This document shows positions 54,619 through 64,000 of a stretch of DNA of 64,000 nucleotides, one piece after another. The first letter of the stretch is position 1. Each line of letters begins with the position of its first letter. Below the pieces are notes generated by a model. That model was not told the origin of the DNA, made no database searches, and saw only the letters and a list, made by a program, of their open reading frames with translations. The DNA comes from Pilimelia terevasa. Lineage in GTDB: Bacteria; Actinomycetota; Actinomycetes; Mycobacteriales; Micromonosporaceae. The stretch spans positions 124,001 to 188,000 of the forward strand of contig NZ_BMQC01000003.1 of the NCBI RefSeq assembly GCF_014647915.1, given 5' to 3'. A program made the translations under genes and the position numbers.

Positions 54619-55322
54619 TACGGGCGGGTGCCGCGGTGCAGGGCGGCGATGCCCCCGCTGAGGTTGCGCCAGCCGACCGCGTCCCAGCCGGCGGCGGCGA
54701 TGCGCGCGGCCAGCGCGCGCTGGTCCGGCCAGGCGCGGATCGACTCGGCCAGGTAGACGTACGCCTCGGGGTTGCTGGCCACCGCGCGGGCGGCCGCAGG
54801 CAGCGAGCGCATCAGGTACGACAGGTAGACGGTCCGCCACGGCGCCCAGGTCGGGTGGCTGAACTCGCAGACCACCAGCCGCCCGCCCGGCCGGGTCACC
54901 CGGCGCAGCTCGGCGAGGGCGGCGTCGACGTCCACGACGTTGCGCAGGGCGAAGGAGATGGTCACGGCGTCGAAGGTCGCGTCGGCGAAGGGCAACCGGA
55001 GGGCGTCGCTGGCCAGCAGCGGCACCTCGGGCCGGGTCCGGCGGCCGACGCGCAGCATCCCCAGGGAGAGGTCGGCCCCGACGGCGTACGCGCCGCCGCG
55101 CCGCAGCTCGGCGGTCGAGACGCCGGTACCGGCGCCGACGTCGAGGACGCGCTGCCCGGGGCGGGGGTCGACCGCCGCCCGGGTCGCCCGCCGCCAGCCG
55201 GCGTCCTGCCCGAAGGACAGCAGCGTGTTGGTCCGGTCGTACCGCCGCGCGACGCCGTCGAACATCTCGGCGACCGCGGCCGGCCGCTTGTCCAGCCGCG
55301 CCCGTCCCCCCACACCCGTCAT
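54618..55322 (-). CDS. menG: Demethylmenaquinone methyltransferase
   Basis: 234 residues. SAM-binding [15 protein letters not shown] with [20 protein letters not shown] before it and [20 protein letters not shown] and [12 protein letters not shown] after it are the UbiE/MenG signatures. It performs the last methylation of menaquinone. Leaderless promoter at 55329-55334. Its downstream partner is the kinase gene. Confidence 0.9.
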
Positions 55323-55328
55323 GCGGCC

Positions 55329-55334
55329 ACTCTA
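55329..55334 (-). promoter_or_regulatory. -10 element of leaderless promoter for menG
   Basis: TAGAGT on the minus strand, six bases, then ATG at 55322. No Shine-Dalgarno. Confidence 0.5.
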
Positions 55335-55383
55335 TGCGCCCGCGCGCGGGCGGCGGCGGCGCGCCCGGCGCCGGGGCCACCGG

Positions 55384-56484
55384 TCAGCGGGGCTGGTGGC
55401 GGCGGATCGACAGCAGCAGCCCCGCGCCGATCAGCAGCAGGCCCAGGCCGGTCAGCGCGAACGGCGGGGCGTCGTCGCGGCCGGTCAGCGGCAGCTCGCG
55501 GGCGGCGAGGGCCGCGCCGTGGCCGCCGGGCGCGGCGGCGCCGACCTGGACGACCAGTTCGTCGATGTTGTCGGTCGGGTCGGCGTCGGCCAGGCGGCGG
55601 GCGCTGCGCACGCGGTTGTCGTCGGTGGCCGCCCGCGCCGCGCCCAGGGGCGTGACCGACAGGCGGCCGCCGACGAGCGGGCGCGGCGCGGACAGCCGCG
55701 GCGAGACGGCGACGACCTCCCGGAAGCGCAGCCGGGACGGGGCCTTCCCGCGCTCCCCCTCGGGCGCCAGCGCCAGCGCGGGGTACACGCAGAAGGCGGC
55801 GCGGCGGGCGGCGTCGTAGGTGCACGCCTTGTACAGCCGGGCGAACGTCGCGCCGCGCGGCAGGACGATCCGCACGATGAAGCCGGTCGCGCGGGCGCTG
55901 CCGGCGTTGCCGACCGCGTAGTGCAGGGTCGCCTGCCCGCCGGGGCGGGTCCCGCCCGTGGCGCCGCGGGCCGGGTCGAACGGCGCGTCGGGCGCGTACG
56001 CGTACAGGTCCGCGCCCGGCCCGCCGACCCGGACGGGGGCGCTGGCGACGTTGTTGCGCCGGCGCGGGTCCCGCCCGTCGTGGGTGACGCCGACCCGCAG
56101 CCGCCCGGCGGTCCCGCCCCCGGCGAGGTGGCGCAGGGTCACCGCGAGGTCGACGGCGCTGCCGGGCCGGACGTCGGCCACCCGGCAGTACAGGTAGCCG
56201 GCCCGGCGGCGGCACGCGTCGGCCGCGGGTACCCGGACGGCGACCCGGCGCTGGTCGAGCCGGCCCAGGTCGAAGGCGACGGTCACCCCGGTCGCCGTCC
56301 GCCGGCTGTGGTTGACCAGGGTGACGTCGGTGACCTTGCTGCGGGCGCCCGCCGCCAGCGTGGTGCCGGCGACGGTGATCGCGAGGTCGACCCCGCCCGC
56401 GGCCGCCGCGGGGGCACCCGCGGCGAGGGTGGCCGCGGCGGCGGCGCTCAGCGCGGCGGCGCCCGCCCGGGATAGGAAGTTCAT
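55384..56484 (-). CDS. LPXTG-anchored cell-wall surface protein
   Basis: 366 residues. AGGAG precedes ATG 56484. The signal peptide runs to about APAAAAG. Two or three beta-sandwich repeats (DUF11-like) follow, with motifs such as ATGVTVAFDLG and ARATGFIVRIVLPRGATF. The sortase signal LPLTG is at about residue 331, followed by LTGLGLLLIGAGLLLS and the charged tail RRHQPR. A sortase should anchor it to peptidoglycan. No sortase gene lies nearby. Ligand unknown. Confidence 0.88.
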   Translation of the reverse strand: MNFLSRAGAAALSAAAAATLAAGAPAAAAGGVDLAITVAGTTLAAGARSKVTDVTLVNHSRRTATGVTVAFDLGRLDQRRVAVRVPAADACRRRAGYLYCRVADVRPGSAVDLAVTLRHLAGGGTAGRLRVGVTHDGRDPRRRNNVASAPVRVGGPGADLYAYAPDAPFDPARGATGGTRPGGQATLHYAVGNAGSARATGFIVRIVLPRGATFARLYKACTYDAARRAAFCVYPALALAPEGERGKAPSRLRFREVVAVSPRLSAPRPLVGGRLSVTPLGAARAATDDNRVRSARRLADADPTDNIDELVVQVGAAAPGGHGAALAARELPLTGRDDAPPFALTGLGLLLIGAGLLLSIRRHQPR

Positions 56485-56617
56485 GACACTCCTGAGTGCT
56501 CGGCCCGCGGTGCTCGGGGCTCCGCGCGACGGAGAGGCGCGGTGCCATGAGGCGTAACGAGGCAAAGCATCCAATCGCGCACTAAGCGATATGGAATGTC
56601 CGATACAGAGCTGATTT

Positions 56618-56638
56618 ACCCGCGATTGTGTCGCGGGT
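56618..56638 (-). terminator. Hairpin terminator after mqnC
   Basis: Arms ACCCGCGA and TCGCGGGT with a five-base loop, 16 bases past the stop codon at 56654. Confidence 0.65.
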
Positions 56639-56653
56639 GGACGGACGTCCGGG

Positions 56654-57961
56654 TCACTCGGGCGGGGCCGCCGGGAGCACCGGCAGGGTCGCCGCGCCGG
56701 CCGGGGCGGCGACCGGCACGCCCGCCCCGACGCCGCCGCCGGGCAGCGCGGTCGACGAGAAGTGCGAGACGATCCGGCTGTCGTCCGGGTCGTCGGCCGG
56801 GGTGTGGTGCACGGCCAGGCGGCGGTACAGGGTGTCGCGCTGGGCCGGGACCCGGTCGGCGGACCGGATCATCCAGACCAGTTCCCGCAGGTTGGAGCGG
56901 TGGCGGGCGCCCGCCGAGGAGATGACGTTCTCCTCCAGCATGATCGAGCCGAGGTCGTCCACGCCCATGTGCAGGGCGAGCTGGCCGACGTCCTTGCCGG
57001 TGGTCAGCCAGGACGCCTGAAGGTGGGCCACGTTGTGGAAGAACAGCCGGGCCACGGCGATCATCCGCAGGTACTCCAGGCCGGTGGCCTGGGTGCGGCC
57101 CTTGAGGTGGTTGTTCTCCGGCTGGTACGTCCACGGGATGAACGCCCGGAAGCCCCCGGTGCGGTCCTGCACCTCGCGGATCATCCGCAGGTGCGCGATG
57201 CGCTCGGCGTTGGTCTCGCCGGTACCCATCATCATCGTCGCGGTGGACTCCAGGCCGTGGGTGTGCGCGACCTCCATGACCTCCAGCCAGCGGGCGCCGG
57301 ACTCCTTCAGCGGGGCGATCGCCCGGCGCGGCCGGTCGGGCAGCATCTCGGCGCCGGCACCGGCGATCGAGTCGAGCCCGGCCGCCTTGATCCGCAGGAC
57401 CGCCTCCTCGATCGAGGCGCCCGACACCTTGGCCATGTGCAGGATCTCGCTCGGGCCGATCGAGTGGATCGCGAGCTGCGGGTAGGCCTGCTTCACCGCG
57501 CGGAACAGGTCCTCGTAGTACTCGACCCCGTACTCCGGGTGGTGGCCGCCCTGGAGCATCACCTGCGTGGCGCCCAGCGCGACCGCCTCGCCGCAGCGGC
57601 GCAGGATCTCCCCGGTGGGGTGCGACCAGCCCTCGCGGTGCTTCGGCGCCCGGTAGAACGCGCAGAACTTGCAGGCGGTGACGCAGACGTTCGTGTAGTT
57701 GATGTTGCGGTCGATCAGGTACGTCACGACGTTGTCGGGGTACCGCCGCCGCCGCACGGCGTCCGCCGCCTCGCCCAGCGGGTGCAGGGGGGCGTCGGTG
57801 TAGAGCAGCAGGGCCTCGTCGGCGCTGATCCGCCCGCCGTCGGCCCCGCGCTGGAGGATCGCGTCGATCTCCCGCCGCGCGCCCCCGGTCCGCCCGGCGC
57901 CCGGCGCCGTACCCGCCCCTGTCGCGGCCGATGCCGCGGTGCTGCCCGCCGTCACGCTCAC
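56654..57961 (-). CDS. mqnC: Cyclic dehypoxanthinyl futalosine synthase
   Basis: 435 residues. Radical-SAM cysteines 93, 97 and 100 (CVTACKFC) follow YLIDRNINYTN; QVMLQGGHHPEYGVEYYEDL and QPENNHLKGRTQATGLEYL, TMMMGTGE and LASWLTTGKDVGQLAL-type segments match MqnC rather than MqnE. It builds the cyclic intermediate of the futalosine route to menaquinone. Leaderless promoter at 57968-57973 supports GTG 57961. The C-terminal 50 residues are a Pro/Ala-rich tail. Confidence 0.88.
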   Translation of the reverse strand: MSVTAGSTAASAATGAGTAPGAGRTGGARREIDAILQRGADGGRISADEALLLYTDAPLHPLGEAADAVRRRRYPDNVVTYLIDRNINYTNVCVTACKFCAFYRAPKHREGWSHPTGEILRRCGEAVALGATQVMLQGGHHPEYGVEYYEDLFRAVKQAYPQLAIHSIGPSEILHMAKVSGASIEEAVLRIKAAGLDSIAGAGAEMLPDRPRRAIAPLKESGARWLEVMEVAHTHGLESTATMMMGTGETNAERIAHLRMIREVQDRTGGFRAFIPWTYQPENNHLKGRTQATGLEYLRMIAVARLFFHNVAHLQASWLTTGKDVGQLALHMGVDDLGSIMLEENVISSAGARHRSNLRELVWMIRSADRVPAQRDTLYRRLAVHHTPADDPDDSRIVSHFSSTALPGGGVGAGVPVAAPAGAATLPVLPAAPPE

Positions 57962-57967
57962 CCCCCG

Positions 57968-57973
57968 AGCCTA
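57968..57973 (-). promoter_or_regulatory. -10 element of leaderless promoter for mqnC
   Basis: TAGGCT on the minus strand, six bases, then GTG at 57961. Confidence 0.5.
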
Positions 57974-58077
57974 CGACGCCGCGGCCCGGACCTGCCCGCG
58001 CGGGCGGCGCGACCGGCGCGGACGCCCCCGCGCACCGGAGCGCGAAACACCCGGAAGCGGGCGGACGCACCCGCGGC

Positions 58078-59646
58078 TCAGACGCGGAACCGGGCCAGGT
58101 TCGCCTGGAGCGCGGCGGCGCTCCCCTCCAGGTCGCCGCTGACCCGCTCGGCCTCGGACAGGCCGTCGGCGGCGCTGGCCGCCCGGCCGGCTACCTCGCC
58201 GAGGCCACCGGCGATCCGGCCCACCCCGTCGGCCACCGCGCCGATCCCGCGCGACATCTCGCCCGTCGTGGCGGTCTGCTCCTCCACGGCGGAGGCGATC
58301 GTGGTCTGGTAGTCGTTGATCTTGGCGATGACCTCGGTGATCCGGCCGATGACCTCGGCCGCGCCGGCCGCGTCCGCCTGGATCGCGGTGATCCGGCCGC
58401 CGATGTCGCCGGTCGCCTTGGCCGTCTCCTGGGCCAGGTCCTTGACCTCCCCGGCCACCACCGCGAACCCCTTGCCCGCCTCGCCCGCCCGGGCCGCCTC
58501 GATCGTCGCGTTCAGCGCCAGCAGGTTCGTCTGCTCGGCGATCGAGTTGATCAGCTTGACCACGTTGCCGATCTCGGCCGAGGAGGTGCCGAGCTGCTCG
58601 ACGGTCGACACGGCCCGGGACGCCTCGGTGACCGCGATGCCGGCGACGTCCACCGCCTCGGCGGTGTTGCGGGAGATCTCGCGGATCGACAGCCCCATCT
58701 CCTCCGCGCCCGCCGCGACCGTCTGCACGCTGCGCGAGATGTCCTCGGCGTCGGCCGAGGACGCCTCCGTCTGGGCCGTCGTGCCGCGCGCGGCGTCCGC
58801 CATGCCGGCGTTGACCTCCGAGAGCCGGGCGGCGGCGCCGACGACGGTGTCCGCGGTGCCGGCGACGGTCCGCAGCGACTCGCGGATGCTGGCCGTCGCG
58901 CGGTCCAGCGAGCGGGCCATCCGGCCCAGTTCGTCGCGGGTGTCCAGGTCGGCGCGGCGGGTCAGGTCGCCGTCGGCCACCGCCTCCAGGACGTCGCCGA
59001 CCCGGCGCAGCCCGCGCAGCAGCGACCGGCCCGTCGGTACGCACAGCGCCAGCAGCAGCGCCGCCCCCAGCAGGATGGCCACGACGGTGACCGTGCGGGT
59101 ACCGGAGACCGTCCGCGCCATCTCCGCCTGAGCCTGCGCCACCGCGCCGTCCACCCACTCGTGGATCTTCTCCAGCTCGCCGTCGACCACGTCGTTGCGC
59201 GCGGCCACCTCGGGCTCCAGCCGCCGGGCCGCGGCCTGGTCCCGCTGCGCCGTCGCGACGAACCCGCGGACGAAGTCGCTGAACGCCGCCACGGCCGGCC
59301 GGACGCCGTCGACCTGCGCGCGCAGCGCGGCCGGCAGCGGCAGGGCGTCCAGCGCGGCGAGCGTCTCCTCGACGCTGGCCACGTCGTCGGGCATGTCGGC
59401 GGCGATGTCGCCCAGGTCGGACTCCAGCGCCGCGCGGTACGCGTTGACCTTCAGCTCGGCCTCGCGGGTGTCCAGGTGGTTGAGCAGACCCCTGGCCTGC
59501 TCCAGGGTGTGCAGGCGGTCGGCCGTCCCGACCAGCGCGTTCCGGCTCTGCATTCCGATCAGCGCGACGCCGGCCACGGTCAGCGCCGCCGCGCCGAAGA
59601 TCAGTCCGATCCGGCGCCCCACCCCGATGTCCGACAGCCTCAGCAC
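58078..59646 (-). CDS. Methyl-accepting chemotaxis protein
   Basis: 522 residues. One membrane helix at about residues 12-32, a helical periplasmic four-helix-bundle domain of about 150 residues, a second helix ([17 protein letters not shown]), and a HAMP domain ([20 protein letters not shown]). The long cytoplasmic coiled coil has the conserved tip [20 protein letters not shown]. It would signal through CheW/CheA, none of which is in the window. GTG 59646 with AAGGGA upstream. Confidence 0.92.
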   Translation of the reverse strand: MLRLSDIGVGRRIGLIFGAAALTVAGVALIGMQSRNALVGTADRLHTLEQARGLLNHLDTREAELKVNAYRAALESDLGDIAADMPDDVASVEETLAALDALPLPAALRAQVDGVRPAVAAFSDFVRGFVATAQRDQAAARRLEPEVAARNDVVDGELEKIHEWVDGAVAQAQAEMARTVSGTRTVTVVAILLGAALLLALCVPTGRSLLRGLRRVGDVLEAVADGDLTRRADLDTRDELGRMARSLDRATASIRESLRTVAGTADTVVGAAARLSEVNAGMADAARGTTAQTEASSADAEDISRSVQTVAAGAEEMGLSIREISRNTAEAVDVAGIAVTEASRAVSTVEQLGTSSAEIGNVVKLINSIAEQTNLLALNATIEAARAGEAGKGFAVVAGEVKDLAQETAKATGDIGGRITAIQADAAGAAEVIGRITEVIAKINDYQTTIASAVEEQTATTGEMSRGIGAVADGVGRIAGGLGEVAGRAASAADGLSEAERVSGDLEGSAAALQANLARFRV

Positions 59647-59777
59647 GTCTCATCCCTTTCGCCACCAAAGACGATAGACCCGGACCGGGCCCTCCCGACG
59701 GCCGTTGGCCGGTCCCGGAAACGGCCGGCGCCGCCGCCGGGGCGCCTATGCTCACCGGTGAGCCTGGAGGTGGCGGA

Positions 59778-60809
59778 GTGACGAGCAGCATCGGCGACCA
59801 GCTCGCCGCGGAGAGCCGGCAGCACCCCTCCCCCGACCTGCCGCGGCCGGCCGGCGGCGACATGCGGTACCGCCGGCTGGGCCGGTCCGGGCTGGTGGTG
59901 TCCGTCGTCGGCGTCGGCTGCAACGCCTTCGGCGCCGGGCTCGACCAGGCCGGGGTGACCGAGGTGGTGCACGCCGCCCTCGACGCCGGCATCACCTTCT
60001 TCGACACCGCGGACCTGTACGGCGACCCGCCCGGCCGGTCGGAGGAGCTGCTCGGCGCCGCGCTGCGCGGGCACCGGGACGACGTGGTGATCGCCACGAA
60101 GTTCGGCATGAACGTGGGCGGCCTCAACGGCGCCGACCGGGGCGCCCGCGGGGCGCGGGGCTACGTGCTGCGGGCGGTGGAGGGTTCGCTGCGCCGGCTG
60201 GGCGTGGAGCACCTCGACCTGTACCAGCTCCACGAACCGGACCAGGCGACGCCGGTCGAGGAGACGCTGGCGGCCCTCGACGACCTCGTGCGCGCCGGCA
60301 AGGTCCGGTACGTCGGGCACTCCAACTTCGCCGCCTGGCAGGTCGCCGACGCCGCCTGGACCGCCCGGACCCGCGGCAGCACCCCCTTCGTCAGCGCCCA
60401 GGACCACTACAACCTGCTGCGCCGCGACGTCGAGGCCGAGCTGATCCCGGCCTGCACGCACCACGGGCTCGGCTTCCTGCCGTACTTCCCGCTGGCCAGC
60501 GGGCTGCTCACCGGCAAGTACCAGCGGTACGAGGCGCCGCCGCCCGGCAGCCGGCTGGGCCGCCCGCGGTACGCGGCCCGGTTCGCCGCCGCGCCGTGGG
60601 ACGTGATCGAGGCGCTGGAGAAGTTCGCCGCCGCGCGCGACCTGAGCCTGCTCGACGTCGCCATCGGCTGGCTGGCCGCCCAGCCGGCCGTGACCTCCGT
60701 GATCGCGGGCGCGACGACCCCGGCGCAGGTGCGCGCGAACGTCGCCGCCGGGGCGTGGATCCCGACCCCCGCCGACCTGCGCGCCCTGGACGACATCACC
60801 GAACGCTGA
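59778..60809 (+). CDS. Aldo/keto reductase
   Basis: 343 residues. The AKR tetrad is visible: Asp76 and Tyr81 (FDTADLYG), Lys108 (IATKFG), and His in YQLHEPD. The NADPH-binding tail includes SVIAGATTPAQVRAN. GTG at 59778 has GGAGG seven bases upstream and is preferred over the ATG at 59748. Divergent from the chemoreceptor. Substrate unknown; sequence resembles the potassium-channel-beta-like AKR group. Confidence 0.88.
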   Translation: MTSSIGDQLAAESRQHPSPDLPRPAGGDMRYRRLGRSGLVVSVVGVGCNAFGAGLDQAGVTEVVHAALDAGITFFDTADLYGDPPGRSEELLGAALRGHRDDVVIATKFGMNVGGLNGADRGARGARGYVLRAVEGSLRRLGVEHLDLYQLHEPDQATPVEETLAALDDLVRAGKVRYVGHSNFAAWQVADAAWTARTRGSTPFVSAQDHYNLLRRDVEAELIPACTHHGLGFLPYFPLASGLLTGKYQRYEAPPPGSRLGRPRYAARFAAAPWDVIEALEKFAAARDLSLLDVAIGWLAAQPAVTSVIAGATTPAQVRANVAAGAWIPTPADLRALDDITER

Positions 60810-60826
60810 CCGCCCCGCCCGCTCGG

Positions 60827-60832
60827 TAGAAT
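60827..60832 (+). promoter_or_regulatory. -10 element for the SNF2 helicase gene
   Basis: TAGAAT, about 30 bases before the GTG, with GGAGG at 60851-60855, so this transcript has a short leader rather than being leaderless. Confidence 0.45.
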
Positions 60833-60862
60833 CCCGGCGGGCGCGGGGCGGGAGGGCTACGG

Positions 60863-63800
60863 GTGCTGACGGTGCACGGCGCGTGGGTCGACGACCGCCT
60901 CACGCTGTGGGCCGAGGCCCCGCCGCCCCCGGACCCCGCCCGGCCGGACTCCGGGCCGCCCGACTCCGGGCCGCCGGACTCCAGTCCGCGGAACTCCGGG
61001 CCGCCCGCCGCCCGGTCGGCGGCGCGCCGCCGCGGTCCCCGGCCCCACCCGTACGCCGTGGCGGCCCCCGCGCTCGCCGCCGCCCTCGGCCGCGGCGAGC
61101 CCGGCCACCACCTCGCCCTGCTCCCCGGCCACCGGAGCGCCCCGGCCCCCTCCCCGGACAGCGGCCGCCCGCCCGTCGGCCGGCGCCCGCGGCTGGCGAG
61201 GTGGCAGGTGCCCACCGTCGCCCTCACCGCCGACGAGGCCCTGCGCCTGCTCGCCGACCTCGACGAGGCCGGCGCCGACGGGTCCGCGGCGCCGTGGCGG
61301 CCCGGGGGGTCGGTGCGGTACCTGGCCGTCGTCGCCGGCTACGCCTGCGCCCTCGTCCACCGCGGCCGCCTGCTGCCCCAACTCGTCGCGGAGGGGGACG
61401 GCCGCGCCGCGCGCTGGCGCCCGGTCCGCACCGGCGCCGACGTCGAGGCGCACACCGAACTGCTCGCCGCCATGCCCGCCGCCTGCCGCGCGCTCGCCGC
61501 CCCCGACGGCGCCCCTCCGGGGGTGGGTGAGGCGCTGGACGGGGTGCTGGCGGCGCTCGTCGACGCCGCCGCCCGGCGGCTCCTGCCCGACCGGCTGCTG
61601 CGCGGCGCCCGGCCCGGCCCGCGGACCGACGCCGCCGACCGCTGGCTGTGGGCCCTGACCGCCGCCGACGCGACGGTGGCGCTGACCGCCGCCGAGGCGG
61701 ACGCGCTGGCCCGGCCGCTGCGCCGCTGGTACGACGCCGCGCACGCCTCGGAGACGGGCACCCGGGTCTGCTTCCGGCTGGTCGAACCCCTGGGGCCGAC
61801 GGCCGTCGAGCCTGTGGACAACCCTGTGGACAACTCTTCCGACCAGGAGATCTGGCGGGTCGAGTGGGCGTTGCAGTCGGTGGACGACCCGAGCCTGTAC
61901 GTCCCGGCCGGTGACGTGTGGGCCGGCGCCCGGCCGCCCGGCCTGCCGGAGCGCCCGGACGAGGTCCTGCTGGCCGGCCTGGGCCGGGCGAGCCGGCTGT
62001 TCCCCGCGCTGCACGCGGCCCTGCGCGACGCCGCGCCGCAGTCGTGGAGCACCGACACCGCGGGCGCGCACGAGTTCCTGCGCGACAGCGCCCCGCTGCT
62101 GCGGGCGGCCGGGTTCGGCGTCCAGCTCCCGGCGTGGGCCGGGCGGACGAGCCTGGGCGTGCGGCTGACCGCGCGCAGCCGCCCCGACGGCCCCGGCGCG
62201 GTCGGGTCGGCCGGGGTCGGCCGGACCGAGCTGGTGGACTTCTCGCTGTCCCTGGCGATCGGCGACGCCGCGGTCGACGAGGCGGCGCTGACGGCCCTGG
62301 CGGCGCAGAAGGTGCCGCTGATCCGGGTCCGCGGGCAGTGGGTCGAGCTGGACGACCGGCAGCTCTCGGCGGCCCTGGCGCTGCTGCGCCGCCGCCGGTC
62401 CGGGACGCTGACCGTGGCCGAGGCGCTGCGCGAGGTGGCCGGCGGCGAGGACATCCTGCCGATCACCCACGTGGACGCCGACGGCGTCCTCGGCGACCTG
62501 CTCTCCGGCGCCGCCGACCAGCGCCTGCGGCCCACCCCGACGCCGGCCGCCCTGGCCGGGTCGCTGCGGCCGTACCAGCAGCGGGGGCTGTCCTGGCTGG
62601 CCTTCCTCGCCCGCGCCGGACTGGGCGGGATCCTCGCCGACGACATGGGCCTGGGCAAGACGGTCACCACGCTGGCGCTGCTGCTGCACCAGCGGGAGGC
62701 CGGCCGGGCCGGCCCGACGCTGATGGTGTGCCCGATGTCGCTGGTCAGCAACTGGGAGCGGGAGGCGGCGCGGTTCGCCCCGGACCTGCGGGTGCACGTG
62801 CACCACGGCGGCGGGCGGCTGCGCGGCGACGCGCTGGCCGCCGCCGTCGCCGACCACGACCTGGTGATCACGACGTACGGCACGGCGCTGCGCGACCTGG
62901 ACGAGCTGCGCGCGCAGCCGTGGGACCGGGTGGTCTGCGACGAGGCCCAGGCGATCAAGAACAGCGGCACCCGGCAGGCGCGCGCGGTGCGGGCGATCCC
63001 GGCCCGGACCCGGCTGGCGCTCACCGGCACGCCGGTGGAGAACCACCTGGCCGAGCTGTGGTCGCTGATGGAGTTCTGCAACCCCGGCCTGCTCGGGCCG
63101 GCCGCGTCGTTCCGCGAGCGGTACCAGCGGCCGATCGAGACCGGGGCCGCCGACGCCGACGACGCCGCCGCGGCGCTGCGCCGCGCCACCGGCCCGCTCA
63201 TGCTGCGCCGGCTCAAGACCGACCGGACGATCATCACCGACCTGCCGGAGAAGGTCGAGGTGACCGAGTGGTGCCGGCTCACCCCGGAGCAGGCGACGCT
63301 GTACCAGGCGGTGGTCAACGACATGATGGGCGTGATCGCGGCGTCGGCGGGCATGGAGCGCCGGGGCAACGTACTGGCCGCGATGACCAAGCTCAAGCAG
63401 GTGTGCAACCACCCCGCCCACCTGCTCGGCGACGGCTCCCGGCTGCCGGGGCGCTCGGGCAAGCTGGCCCGGCTGGAGGAGTTGGCGGCCGAGATCGTCG
63501 CCGAGGGCGACAAGGCGCTGGTCTTCACGCAGTACGCGGCGTTCGGCACGATGCTGCGGCCGTACCTGGAGGCGCAGCTCGGCCGGCCCGTCCTCTGGCT
63601 GCACGGCGGGCTGCCCAAGGCGCAGCGGGACGCACTGGTGCACCGGTTCCAGACCGACGACGAGCCGATGATCTTCCTGCTGTCGCTGAAGGCCGCCGGT
63701 ACCGGGCTCAACCTGACCGCCGCCAACCACGTCCTGCACGTCGACCGCTGGTGGAACCCGGCCGTCGAGGACCAGGCCACCGACCGGGCGTTCCGCATCG

Positions 63801-63991
63801 GCCAGCGGCGCAACGTGCAGGTCCGCAAGTTCGTCTGCGTGGGCACGCTGGAGGAGCGCGTCGACGCGCTGATCCGGTCGAAGCGCGCGCTGGCCGAGCG
63901 GGTCGTCGGGGCGGGCGAGGACTGGCTGACCGAACTGTCCACCGACGACCTGCGCGACCTGCTGCGCCTGGACCCGGCGGCGGTGGCGTGA
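60863..63991 (+). CDS. SNF2-family DEAD/DEAH helicase
   Basis: 1042 residues. The N-terminal half is an actinobacterial SNF2-associated region (DUF3670-like, about residues 300-530). The motor begins at LRPYQQRGLSWLAFLARAGL, Walker A is DDMGLGKT near residue 595, and the DEAH-type box is VVCDEAQAIKN. GTPVENHLAEL, TGLNLTAANHV and QATDRAFRIGQRRNVQV complete the second RecA lobe. The N-terminus has a short DSGPP repeat. Such helicases often pair with a SWIM zinc-finger gene, which would fit the next overlapping ORF. Confidence 0.92.
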   Translation: MLTVHGAWVDDRLTLWAEAPPPPDPARPDSGPPDSGPPDSSPRNSGPPAARSAARRRGPRPHPYAVAAPALAAALGRGEPGHHLALLPGHRSAPAPSPDSGRPPVGRRPRLARWQVPTVALTADEALRLLADLDEAGADGSAAPWRPGGSVRYLAVVAGYACALVHRGRLLPQLVAEGDGRAARWRPVRTGADVEAHTELLAAMPAACRALAAPDGAPPGVGEALDGVLAALVDAAARRLLPDRLLRGARPGPRTDAADRWLWALTAADATVALTAAEADALARPLRRWYDAAHASETGTRVCFRLVEPLGPTAVEPVDNPVDNSSDQEIWRVEWALQSVDDPSLYVPAGDVWAGARPPGLPERPDEVLLAGLGRASRLFPALHAALRDAAPQSWSTDTAGAHEFLRDSAPLLRAAGFGVQLPAWAGRTSLGVRLTARSRPDGPGAVGSAGVGRTELVDFSLSLAIGDAAVDEAALTALAAQKVPLIRVRGQWVELDDRQLSAALALLRRRRSGTLTVAEALREVAGGEDILPITHVDADGVLGDLLSGAADQRLRPTPTPAALAGSLRPYQQRGLSWLAFLARAGLGGILADDMGLGKTVTTLALLLHQREAGRAGPTLMVCPMSLVSNWEREAARFAPDLRVHVHHGGGRLRGDALAAAVADHDLVITTYGTALRDLDELRAQPWDRVVCDEAQAIKNSGTRQARAVRAIPARTRLALTGTPVENHLAELWSLMEFCNPGLLGPAASFRERYQRPIETGAADADDAAAALRRATGPLMLRRLKTDRTIITDLPEKVEVTEWCRLTPEQATLYQAVVNDMMGVIAASAGMERRGNVLAAMTKLKQVCNHPAHLLGDGSRLPGRSGKLARLEELAAEIVAEGDKALVFTQYAAFGTMLRPYLEAQLGRPVLWLHGGLPKAQRDALVHRFQTDDEPMIFLLSLKAAGTGLNLTAANHVLHVDRWWNPAVEDQATDRAFRIGQRRNVQVRKFVCVGTLEERVDALIRSKRALAERVVGAGEDWLTELSTDDLRDLLRLDPAAVA
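61813..61833. promoter_or_regulatory. Pair of DnaA-box-like 9-mers inside the SNF2 gene
   Basis: TGTGGACAA at 61813-61821 and 61825-61833, 12 bases apart, encoding PVDNPVDN. The repeated dipeptide phrase could equally be a protein-level feature. Confidence 0.3.
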
Positions 63992-64000
63992 TGCCGGTCG
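63991..64000 (+). CDS. Start of next gene, cut by window edge
   Basis: ATG overlaps the SNF2 stop by one base (TGATG), giving MPV. In other actinobacteria this position holds a SWIM zinc-finger protein; that identity is inference. Confidence 0.4.

Overview
The window is very GC-rich with strong G/C preference at third codon positions. It carries a complete nuo operon, a partial type VII secretion (T7SS) locus, futalosine-type menaquinone genes, a tight-adherence (Tad) pilus cluster beside a helicase, and many TANNNT-type leaderless promoters. Together these point to a filamentous or sporangiate actinobacterium, probably Micromonosporaceae or a near relative. The family assignment is inference. 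I see no tRNA, rRNA, CRISPR array, insertion sequence or prophage.

Layout. Positions 1-6.3 kb: end of a DUF1998 helicase, convergent with a minus-strand Tad operon (CpaE-like, TadA, TadB, TadC, a small pilin-like protein, two TadE-like proteins); this is the classical actinobacterial helicase/secretion neighbourhood. 6.4-12.1 kb: a small hypothetical protein, a MazF-like protein, a GGDEF-EAL protein, a HAD-IB phosphatase and a degenerate Fic protein. 12.2-19.6 kb: acetyl-CoA synthetase, a secreted M6 metalloprotease, NhaA, and an alpha/beta hydrolase. 19.7-21.0 kb: tyrosinase and its chaperone. 21.0-30.3 kb: T7SS locus with a huge SseB-domain protein, a small overlapping partner, mycosin, two WXG100 proteins, EccB, and a frameshifted EccE; EccC and EccD are absent. 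30.4-34.1 kb: a membrane protein, RarD-like permease, ECF sigma/anti-sigma pair and IclR regulator.

34.5-53.2 kb: one minus-strand transcription unit running geranylgeranyl-reductase-type oxidase, nuoA to nuoN, polyprenyl diphosphate synthase. Most genes overlap by 1-4 bases. A near-perfect Rex (NADH/NAD redox sensor) operator sits just downstream of its promoter, so complex I and quinone side-chain enzymes look co-controlled by redox state. 53.2-64 kb: small ORF, aminoglycoside-phosphotransferase-fold kinase with a hexanucleotide repeat at its active site, MenG methyltransferase, LPXTG surface protein, MqnC, a chemoreceptor, aldo/keto reductase, SNF2 helicase, and the first codons of the next gene.

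The most notable observations are the Rex box over the 16-gene respiratory operon, the SseB giant plus partner beside an incomplete T7SS, the G5-tract frameshift in EccE, the triplicated ribosome-binding-site/start module at acs, and the repeat array inside the kinase catalytic loop.
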